DNA of 64,000 bases from positions 744,001 to 808,000 of the forward strand of contig CAVVIH010000006.1 of the NCBI GenBank assembly GCA_963748295.1, in the 5' to 3' direction. Positions 57,421 through 64,000 of the stretch are shown one piece after another (within the stretch, counting starts at the first letter, position 1; each line of letters starts with the position of its first letter). Under the pieces are notes generated by a model. It had not been told where the DNA came from. It worked only from the letters and a program-made list of their open reading frames with translations, and made no database searches. This DNA comes from CAVVIH01 sp963748295. Lineage in GTDB: Bacteria; Acidobacteriota; Vicinamibacteria; Vicinamibacterales; 2-12-FULL-66-21. A program made the translations under genes and the position numbers.

Positions 57421-58645
57421 ATGCATTCCCTCCAGATCTACGATCCGCGGGAGCGTGCTCTCGTCGGTTTCGCCGATCGGCTTCTCACGATTGGGGCCAC
57501 CGCCGCGCGCCCGTTCCGCCGGCGGACCAGGCCGGATCCTCCCCGCCGCATCCTGCTGCTGCGGCTCGAGCGGATCGGCGATCTGCTGATGGCCTTGCCC
57601 GCCGTGCGTGATGTCCGCACGCTCGCGCCCGCCGCGGAAATCGACCTCGCGGTTGGCAGCTGGAACGCCGCGCTCGCCGCGGCCGCGCCTTACGTGAACC
57701 GCGTCGAGCAGGTCGATGCTCCCTGGCTCGCGCGCGGCGATGCCCGGCGCGGATCCTCGCTGGTCTCGGCCGCCCGCCGGTGGCGTCAGCGTCGGTACGA
57801 TCTGGCGATCAACTTCGAGCCGGACGTGCGCACCAACCTGCTTCTCGCAGCCTCCGGCGCGCGATGGACTTCTGGATGGGTGAGCGGCGGCGGCGGAGCG
57901 CTGCTCGATCTCGGCCTCGAGTTCGATCCGAAGTCTCACACCTCGGACAACGCGCGCAGGCTCGTCGCCGCGACGTTCGAACGCTCAGCCGCACTTTCTA
58001 CTGACCCGCTACTGGTGATCCCCGAGCCCGCGCGCCGCGCCGCGCGCGATCGTCTCTCCGCACGCCGGCCGCGGGCCGCTCGTCGGAATTCACGTGAGCG
58101 GTGGACGCCTCGTCAAGCAGTGGGACCCCGAACGATTCGCGGAGGTCGCCCGCCGCCTTGCCGTGGAGCGCGGCGCCACGATCGTGCTCACGGGCGCACC
58201 CGCCGACCGGCCGATGGTGGACGTCGTGAAGGCGGGGGTGCCGGCCGGCCAGGCGATCGACGTGGCGGGCGACATCGACCTGCCCGAGCTCGCCGCCGTC
58301 CTCGAACAGCTGGATCTGCTCCTGACGGGCGATACCGGGCCGATGCACCTCGCGTCGGCGGTCGGAACGCCGATCGTCGCGGTGTTTGGTCCTTCCGATC
58401 CGGTGCGCTACGCGCCGTCGGGCGCGGCGGATCGAATCATACGGGTCGATCTGCCCTGCAGCCCGTGCAATCGCATCCGTCTTCCGCCCGAGCGCTGCGT
58501 CGGCCACATCCCCGAATGCCTGACGAGCATTCCGGCAGCGCGCGTCTTCGACGCGGTCCTCTCGTCTCTCGATCAGATATCCGCAGACTCGGGATCCTCC
58601 GCGTCCCGTCGCCAGCATCGACCGGCAGACCACGCGACGGCATGA
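57421..58645 (+). CDS. heptosyltransferase-like family 9 glycosyltransferase, frame broken by a 1-base insertion
   Basis: This is a GT-B family 9 enzyme of the LPS heptosyltransferase type. N-terminal part: RRILLLRLERIGDLLMALPAV, IDLAVGSWNAALA, LAINFEPDVRTNLL. C-terminal part in the next frame: GIHVSGGRLVKQWDPERFAE, IVLTGAPADR, LLLTGDTGPMHLASAVGTPIVAVFGP. One extra base near 58062 (TCCGCACGCCGG) separates them; restored length is 407 residues. The PCSPCNRIRLPPERC cysteine cluster near the C terminus is typical of the family. Suggests LPS-like glycan. It overlaps the next gene by 4 bases. Confidence 0.87.
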
Positions 58646-60450
58646 TTGACGCCGTCCTCACCTTGACGGGCAGCGGCGGCGCCAGGCGCTCCGTTCAGTT
58701 GTCGTCCTGCCTCGATCCGGCGGACGCGGAGCGCGCGGCGGAACGGGCGATCGGGTGGATCAAACAGATGCGGCACGCCGATGTCGAAGGCATGCCGATG
58801 CGCCGCAGGTTCACCTGCCGAGGCGACTCGCTGTGGTGGTTCACCGAGATCTATCTCCACAAACAGCAGGCGATCCGCGGCCTGTTCGAGATCGTGGCCG
58901 CCTTCGATCGGCTGATCGCGCAGGAAGCGCCGCGCCGGATCGACGTCCAGAGCGGCGGGCCGTTCGTCCGTTACGTCGCCGCCCGGATGGCGAAGCGGCG
59001 CGGACTGGCCGTGTCCGGGACGACGCTTCCGCCGATGTTCTGGCGCAGCCGTCTCCTGCGGCTGGACGCGCGCGGCCGCTGGCTGCACGCCAGCGCGCTC
59101 GGCTCGCGCTTGCGTTCTCGCGCTTCGGTCACGTTGCCGTCGAACCCGGCGGTGGCGGCCTTCATCCATCGCGCATTCTGGCGCGAGGAATCGGGCGACG
59201 GTTCCGCCGAGGCGTACATCGGACCGGTGTTGCAATCGCTCGAACGTCGGCTGCCTCCGGGCGAAGTGGCATATGTCAGCCTCGGCCCCTCGGAGAACTT
59301 CAGCGCACGCCGGTGGTGGCACGCGCTGCGAAGCGACGCCGAGCCGTCCTCCACCTTCCCCGTCGAGATGTTCTCGACGCTGTCGGACCTTCGCGAGTCA
59401 CGAACGATGTGGAGCGCACGGCACGCGAATCGCCGCGTGCTCTGGGCCAGCGCCGCGATTCGGGAGCATGCGGTGATCGACGGCCTCGACTGCTGGCCGG
59501 TGGTCCGCGAGGAGCTCGCGGGCATCGCGTCCCTGCAATGGCCCTGGTCGGTCCGCGCGATGGACGAAGCCGCCGCCGCGCTCGACGCGCTGCAGCCGCG
59601 ATCGGTCCTGACCTATGCCGAGGCCGGTGGCTGGGGGCGGGCGCTGATGCTCGAATGCCGCCGGCGCGGCATCCCATCGGCAGGCCTTCAGCACGGATTC
59701 ATCTACCGGCACTGGTTGAACTACCTGCACGAACCCGACGAGATGAAGCCCGAACCCGGCAACGCCGACGATGGCGGGTTTCCGCGGCCGGATGTCACGG
59801 TGCTCTTCGACGAGTACGCCGCGCAGCACCTGACGACACGCGGCAATTTTCCGGCTGGGACCCTGACGGTGTCCGGCAGTCCCCGGCTGGATGCGCTGGT
59901 CCGATCTGCGCGGGCGGTGGACCCCGCCGAAGCGCGAAGGGCGAACGAAGGAATGGTGCTCGTCGTCGCGAAATTCCGTGAAGCGAAGCGTCCGCTCGCC
60001 GAATTCCTCGAGGCGGCGGCGAAGTTTCCCGACGTCCAGGTGGCCATCAAGACCCATCCGGCCGAAACACCGGATGTCTACAACGAGATTGCGGCCGGCA
60101 AGCTGAACGTCACGGTGCTGCCTGCATCTGCGCCGCTGGCGCCGCTGCTTCGGGCGAGCCGCGCGATCGTCACGGTCAACTCCACCGTCGCCCTCGACGC
60201 GGCGGTGCTCGGCGTGCCGGCTCTGGTGATCGGTCTCCCGAACAATCTCTCGCCCTTCGTGGATGCCGGGGCGATGGCCGGCGCGCCGGCCGCGCAGGTG
60301 GAGGGTGCGCTCCGGCAAATCCTGTATGATGAGAAGTTCCGCCAGCAGCTCGAACGCGCGCGAGGGCTACTCCTGGCGCGGTTCCGGATCCTCTCCGACG
60401 GCGGCGCCGCCGAGCGCTCCGCCGAAGCTGTCCTGAAGCTCGTGGAGTAA
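58642..60450 (+). CDS. large GT-B-like surface polysaccharide protein of unknown specificity
   Basis: In this 602-residue protein the C-terminal half has features of capsule/teichoic-type GT-B transferases: SAGLQHGFIYRHW, VSGSPRLDALVRSA, VAIKTHPAETPDVYNE, and NSTVALDAAVLGVPALVIG. The N-terminal half (~1-280) contains no motif I recognise. ATG 58642 overlaps the heptosyltransferase stop by 4 bases, and that start is the natural reading of the join. It may add or export a repeat unit; donor and acceptor unknown. Confidence 0.7.
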   Translation: MIDAVLTLTGSGGARRSVQLSSCLDPADAERAAERAIGWIKQMRHADVEGMPMRRRFTCRGDSLWWFTEIYLHKQQAIRGLFEIVAAFDRLIAQEAPRRIDVQSGGPFVRYVAARMAKRRGLAVSGTTLPPMFWRSRLLRLDARGRWLHASALGSRLRSRASVTLPSNPAVAAFIHRAFWREESGDGSAEAYIGPVLQSLERRLPPGEVAYVSLGPSENFSARRWWHALRSDAEPSSTFPVEMFSTLSDLRESRTMWSARHANRRVLWASAAIREHAVIDGLDCWPVVREELAGIASLQWPWSVRAMDEAAAALDALQPRSVLTYAEAGGWGRALMLECRRRGIPSAGLQHGFIYRHWLNYLHEPDEMKPEPGNADDGGFPRPDVTVLFDEYAAQHLTTRGNFPAGTLTVSGSPRLDALVRSARAVDPAEARRANEGMVLVVAKFREAKRPLAEFLEAAAKFPDVQVAIKTHPAETPDVYNEIAAGKLNVTVLPASAPLAPLLRASRAIVTVNSTVALDAAVLGVPALVIGLPNNLSPFVDAGAMAGAPAAQVEGALRQILYDEKFRQQLERARGLLLARFRILSDGGAAERSAEAVLKLVE

Positions 60451-60458
60451 GAGATTAC

Positions 60459-61421
60459 ATGCGTGTGCTGATCACGGGAGGCGCCGGCTTCGTCGGCTCG
60501 CACCTCTCAGACGGGTTGCTTGCCAGAGGCGATGAAGTGTTCGTCCTCGACAACCTCTCGACCGGATCCATCAACAACATCGCGCATCTCAAGGGCCATC
60601 CGCGGTTCCACTACACGATCGACACGGTGACGAACGAGCCGCTGCTCGCCGAACTGGTCGACCAGTGCGACGCGATCGTTCACCTGGCCGCGGCGGTCGG
60701 GGTCAAGCTGATCGTCGAGGCGCCGGTTCACACGATCGAAACCAACGTCCACGGCACCGAGGTCGTGCTCAAGCACGCGAACAAGAAAAAGAAGCTCGTC
60801 GTGGTCGCCTCGACGTCTGAGGTCTACGGCAAGAGCACCGACGTGCCGTTCCGCGAAGATGCCGATCTCGTGCTGGGACCCTCCGAGAAACACCGCTGGG
60901 CGTATGCCTGCAGCAAGCTGATCGACGAGTTCCTCGCGCTCGCCTACTGGAAGGAGCGCAAGCTGCCGGTGATCATCCTCCGGCTGTTCAACACCGTGGG
61001 GCCGCGCCAGACCGGCCAGTACGGCATGGTGATCCCGACCTTCGTGCGCCAGGCGCTGGCGGGCCATCCCATTACGGTGTTCGGCGACGGGTCGCAGTCG
61101 CGGAGCTTCACCTACGTCGGGGACGTCGTGCGCGCTATGCTAGGCTTGATTGACGAGCCACGGGCCGTCGGCCAGGTCTTCAATATCGGCAACGGACAGG
61201 AAATCACGATCGGCGACCTCGCCGTCAGGATCAAAGACCTGACGAAGAGCACGTCGACGATCCTGCGCGTACCCTACGAGCAGGCGTACGAGGCCGGGTT
61301 CGAAGACATGCCCCGCCGCGTGCCGGACATCTCGAAGGTCCGGGAACTGGTCGGCTACGAGCCCACCGTGGAGCTCGACGAGATTCTCCAGCGCGTCATC
61401 GAATACTTTCGCCAGCAATAG
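60459..61421 (+). CDS. NAD-dependent nucleotide-sugar epimerase/dehydratase
   Basis: This intact 320-residue extended SDR has MRVLITGGAGFVGSHLSDGL, the diphosphate-binding DNLSTGS, HLAAAVGVKLIVEAP, the catalytic Ser in VVASTSEVYGK, YACSK in place of a YxxxK motif (W-A-Y-A-C-S-K), LRLFNTVGPRQTG, and VFGDGSQSRSFTYVGDV. It resembles UDP-glucose 4-epimerase / UDP-glucuronate decarboxylase relatives. The start ATG is 9 bases after the previous stop. It follows a glycosyltransferase and precedes a radical SAM gene without a gap. Confidence 0.9.
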   Translation: MRVLITGGAGFVGSHLSDGLLARGDEVFVLDNLSTGSINNIAHLKGHPRFHYTIDTVTNEPLLAELVDQCDAIVHLAAAVGVKLIVEAPVHTIETNVHGTEVVLKHANKKKKLVVVASTSEVYGKSTDVPFREDADLVLGPSEKHRWAYACSKLIDEFLALAYWKERKLPVIILRLFNTVGPRQTGQYGMVIPTFVRQALAGHPITVFGDGSQSRSFTYVGDVVRAMLGLIDEPRAVGQVFNIGNGQEITIGDLAVRIKDLTKSTSTILRVPYEQAYEAGFEDMPRRVPDISKVRELVGYEPTVELDEILQRVIEYFRQQ

Positions 61422-62375
61422 ATGCCCCTCAAGATCAGGACCCGTGCACGCCACGCCATCGAGACGGTTCTGCGCAAGCAGGCGAAGCCCGTCCGGCGCC
61501 TGCTGCTCGCAACCGGCCGCGACCGCGCGCCGATCCTGCCCGAGATCGTCCAGATCGAGAGCACCAACATCTGCAACGCGAAGTGCGTCTTCTGCCCGCG
61601 CGACGAAATGCACCGGCGCCAGGGCGTCATGACGCTGGATCTGTTCCGCAAGATCGTCGACGAATGCGTGGAGCTCGGCATCACCCACGTGCGCGTGCAC
61701 AACTACGGCGAGCCGTTCATCGACCGCAAGCTCGTCGAGAAGGTGCGCTACGCGAAGCAGAAGGGCATCAAGGAAGTCGGGATGATCAGCAACGGGTCGC
61801 TGATCACCGAGGACGTCGCGCGCGCGATGATCGAAGCCGGCCTCGACGCGATCAACATCAGCGTCGACGCCTCCGGAAAAGAGGTCTTCGAATCGACGCG
61901 CGTCGGCCTCAAGTACGACAAGGTGATCGCCAACATCGAGCGCCTGGTGAAGATCCGTGCGGAGTTGGGGCGCCGCAGGCCGAAGCTGATTCTGTCGTTC
62001 GTGCGCCAGAACAACTCACTCGACGAGCAGGCGTTCATCGAACACTGGAGGGCGATCGCCGACAAGATCCACATCACCGATCTTCACAACTGGGCCGGTA
62101 CGCTCAACACCGAGTCGGACGTCAATTACCCCTGCTACCGCCCGTGGCTGACCTTCACCGTGCTGTGGGACGGCCGCGTCTCGCTCTGCTGCGCCGACTT
62201 CGACGGCCGGACGGTGCTCGGTGACCTGAACACGTCGACAATTCAGGAGATCTGGAACGCCGAACCCTATCGTCAGGCGAGGCGCATGCATCTCGAGAGC
62301 GGTGGCCCCGACATCTGCCGGTCCTGCGATCTGCCCCGAAAAGACTCGCCTCTCTGGATTACAAAACTGACCTGA
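61422..62375 (+). CDS. radical SAM/SPASM-domain protein
   Basis: The 317-residue protein has the radical SAM 4Fe-4S motif in TNICNAKCVFCPRDEM (CxxxCxxC), then NYGEPFIDRKLVEKVRYAK and INISVDASGKEVFE barrel motifs, and a C-terminal SPASM-type cysteine set (NYPCYRPW, SLCCADFDG, PDICRSCDLP) that would hold auxiliary clusters. Homologues in surface-glycan loci are of unknown reaction; sugar or lipid modification is a guess. ATG 61422 directly follows the epimerase stop with no spacer. Confidence 0.88.
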   Translation: MPLKIRTRARHAIETVLRKQAKPVRRLLLATGRDRAPILPEIVQIESTNICNAKCVFCPRDEMHRRQGVMTLDLFRKIVDECVELGITHVRVHNYGEPFIDRKLVEKVRYAKQKGIKEVGMISNGSLITEDVARAMIEAGLDAINISVDASGKEVFESTRVGLKYDKVIANIERLVKIRAELGRRRPKLILSFVRQNNSLDEQAFIEHWRAIADKIHITDLHNWAGTLNTESDVNYPCYRPWLTFTVLWDGRVSLCCADFDGRTVLGDLNTSTIQEIWNAEPYRQARRMHLESGGPDICRSCDLPRKDSPLWITKLT

Positions 62376-62415
62376 TTTTCCATCCGGCAGGCTCGATCAT
62401 CCGTCTAAAGAGGCG

Positions 62416-62421
62416 TATACT
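62416..62421 (+). promoter_or_regulatory. possible -10 (TATACT) for the secreted Pro/Gln-rich gene
   Basis: TATACT matches 5 of 6 consensus bases. The -35 position 17 bases upstream (62393-62398, TCGATC) matches 3 of 6. Transcription would start near 62428, with GGAG at 62437-62440 before ATG 62447. Confidence 0.4.
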
Positions 62422-62446
62422 GATTTTGTCCCCATCGGAGCTTGTT

Positions 62447-63184
62447 ATGAGGAAACTGTTTAGCTATGCGGCTTTAACGGCAGGTCTTCTCGCGGTGCCG
62501 GCGCTCGCGTCGGCCGGAGACCTCAGCCTTACGATCGTTGACGGGCGGGTCACGCTGGTCGCCCAGGACGTCACCGTCAGGCAGATCCTTGCCGAATGGG
62601 CACGCATCGGCCAGACGAAGATCGTCAACGCCGACAAGCTCATCGGACCGCCGCTCACGCTCGAGCTGCGAGACGTCCCCGAGGGCCAGGCCCTCGAAAC
62701 CGTCCTGCGCTCCGCCGCCGGCTACGTCGTCGCGCCGCGGCTGGCGGGCGCGACCGGCACGTCGAATTTCGACAGCATCGTGATCCTCGCGACGAGCCGC
62801 GCGCCCGCCGTCACCCAGGCTCCGCCGTCCCCGTTCATCAACCGTCCGGCGCAGCCGCAGCCGATGATGCCGCAGGTCACGACGACAGACGATGACGACA
62901 CCGATCCGAACGAATCAGCTCCAGGACCCGGCCCGACCGGCGCGCAGTTCCCCGGCGCGCAGCAATTCCCCGGACCCGGACAAGTACCCGGACAGGTTGG
63001 GACACCGCAGCAGGGTCAGCCGCAGCAGCCGGGACAGCCCCAGGGTCCGATGACGGCGCCACGTCCGGGCCAGCTGCCGGCGCAGCCGAATCAGGGACAG
63101 AACCCGTACACGCCCGGCATGGTTCCGCCACGCCCGAACCCAACGGCCGTTCCGCGGCCCGGCGGCGGATCCGGCGGGAATTAA
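62447..63184 (+). CDS. secreted protein with secretin/STN-like domain and Pro/Gln-rich tail
   Basis: ATG 62447 follows GGAG at a 6-base spacing. The 245-residue product has a signal peptide (~1-24, cut near ALASAG), then a ~90-residue domain (VTVRQILAEWARIGQTKIVNA, LTLELRDVPEGQALETVL) that resembles the STN/secretin short domain found at the N termini of TonB receptors and secretins. A long disordered tail (~115-245) of Pro, Gln and Gly with repeated GQ-P motifs follows. No membrane anchor or barrel is present. It may be a periplasmic accessory that binds the cell wall; the function is not known. Confidence 0.7.
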   Translation: MRKLFSYAALTAGLLAVPALASAGDLSLTIVDGRVTLVAQDVTVRQILAEWARIGQTKIVNADKLIGPPLTLELRDVPEGQALETVLRSAAGYVVAPRLAGATGTSNFDSIVILATSRAPAVTQAPPSPFINRPAQPQPMMPQVTTTDDDDTDPNESAPGPGPTGAQFPGAQQFPGPGQVPGQVGTPQQGQPQQPGQPQGPMTAPRPGQLPAQPNQGQNPYTPGMVPPRPNPTAVPRPGGGSGGN

Positions 63185-63226
63185 GCAGCCCTAGAGGGCT
63201 GCGCTACGGCTAGAATCATCGCGAAG

Positions 63227-63937
63227 ATGACAGCCAGCCCGCCGGTGGTGCGCCGCGGCGAATATGCGGCGCGCGGCGACTACCACCGCGTCCCCGATCC
63301 GTCCTGGGAGTACTACCCGACCTACATCGCGAAACTCGAGCTCGTCCGCCGGTGGCTCTCCGCGCTTCCGCGCGGCATGCGCGTCCTCGATGCGGGCTGC
63401 GGCGAAGGCGTGCTGGTCGACGAGTTCACCGGCCGCTTGAACATCGAAGGGATCGATCCGAACTACTCATCGGATCGCGTGCGCACCGGGTCCCTGACGG
63501 ATCTGCCTTTCGAGGACAACTCGTTCGATCGGGCGATCTGCCTCGACGTCCTGGAGCACCTGACGTTCGAGGAACAGCCGAAGGCGCTTGGTGAGCTTCA
63601 TCGAGTCCTGAGGTCCGGTGGCGAGCTGCTGGTGTCGATTCCAAACCTCGCGCACCTTCAGTCCCGCATTCACTTTCTCCTGCAGGGGCGGCTCATTCGC
63701 ACGGCGTCGGAGGAGAAACATCCGGGCGACCGACCGGCTGCGGAGTACATCAAGCTCGCCGAACGCGCCGGCTTCACGATGACGGCGCGACAGGGGATCT
63801 TCCCGACCGTTCCGATTCTCACGCGCCTGATTCGCCGGAATCCTCGAGGGCTGCTTCCGCTGCACCGCTGGCTCACCCGGCTCCTGCCCGTCCCGGGCTG
63901 GTGTTTCCTGAACCTGCTGACGTTCCGGAAACCCTGA
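63227..63937 (+). CDS. class I SAM-dependent methyltransferase
   Basis: The 236-residue Rossmann methyltransferase has motif I VLDAGCGEGVLVDEF, GSLTDLPFEDNSFDRAICLDVLEHL (motifs II/III of the Methyltransf_11 type), LRSGGELLVSIPN, and a hydrophobic C-terminal segment (~200-230) that may touch the membrane. In a glycan locus it could methylate a sugar or lipid carrier. The start ATG is 42 bases after the previous stop. Confidence 0.87.
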   Translation: MTASPPVVRRGEYAARGDYHRVPDPSWEYYPTYIAKLELVRRWLSALPRGMRVLDAGCGEGVLVDEFTGRLNIEGIDPNYSSDRVRTGSLTDLPFEDNSFDRAICLDVLEHLTFEEQPKALGELHRVLRSGGELLVSIPNLAHLQSRIHFLLQGRLIRTASEEKHPGDRPAAEYIKLAERAGFTMTARQGIFPTVPILTRLIRRNPRGLLPLHRWLTRLLPVPGWCFLNLLTFRKP

Positions 63938-63944
63938 GCGCGCT

Positions 63945-64000
63945 TTGTTCCAGAAGATTCGCGAGCTTTCGAAGAATCTCGCCATCTACGGCCTCGGCGA
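63945..64000 (+). CDS. start of a probable polysaccharide flippase (truncated by window end)
   Basis: TTG 63945 opens a frame reading FQKIRELSKNLAIYGLG to the end of the window. This N terminus is like that of Wzx/MATE-type oligosaccharide flippases, and a flippase is expected in this locus. Only about 18 residues are visible, so the call is tentative. Confidence 0.45.
   Translation, partial: MFQKIRELSKNLAIYGLG

Overview
The window is GC-rich, densely coded bacterial chromosome. Its gene content fits Acidobacteriota, and probably the Vicinamibacteria branch, although this is inference because no rRNA is present. The clues are a lone MacB/FtsX-type double permease of the 'acidobacterial duplicated orphan permease' kind, a TPR protein with a carboxypeptidase-regulatory domain, a TIGR03960-type B12-binding radical SAM protein, a complete dcw cluster beginning with mraZ, and many small intergenic repeats. 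There is no prophage, transposase, CRISPR array or rRNA operon, and no gene-free stretch longer than about 260 bases.

Layout. 1-7195 (+) holds the 3' part of a DinG-type helicase, an orphan Dam-like adenine methylase, a secreted TPR protein, a YggS-DivIVA-DUF167 block, and two histidine/folate catabolism genes (hutI and a cyclodeaminase). 7179-12946 (-) holds lepB, lepA, citrate synthase, a small membrane protein and a cellulose-synthase-like glycosyltransferase. 13043-21484 (+) carries larB, mutS2, dnaG, rpoD, a CAU-anticodon tRNA, a zinc-ribbon coiled-coil protein and an RNase H. 21492-27650 is mixed: an orphan permease, pgeF, acpS, a small SpoVG-like gene and a radical SAM protein. 27908-44520 (-) is one dcw operon in the order mraZ-rsmH-ftsL-ftsI-murE-murF-mraY-murD-ftsW-murG-murC-ftsQ-ftsA-ftsZ, driven by a good sigma70 promoter with a three-repeat MraZ operator. 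murB and ddl are absent from it. 44748-64000 (+) starts with a divergent YchF-like GTPase and continues as a long surface-glycan locus: about ten glycosyltransferases, two sugar epimerases, an aminotransferase, GT-C-like membrane proteins, a radical SAM/SPASM protein, a methyltransferase and the start of a probable flippase. Most of these genes overlap by 1-4 bases, so they are probably translated as coupled units.

Two things stand out beyond ordinary annotation. First, several gene junctions, usually right at a stop codon, carry elements made of tandem heptanucleotides. Three or four of them are arranged as long inverted repeats. The heptamer sequence differs from site to site while the period of seven and the architecture are kept. 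Second, ten conserved genes (dam, lepA, gltA, a SpoVG-like gene, mraY, rsmH, a GT4, an epimerase, a membrane protein, a heptosyltransferase) are each broken by a single one-base indel. In four of these the restored sequence is the palindrome AGTACT and the observed one is AGTACCT or its complement AGGTACT. Because the change is strand-symmetric it must arise at the DNA or read level and not in translation. For these genes I give the full restored span and state where the frame changes.
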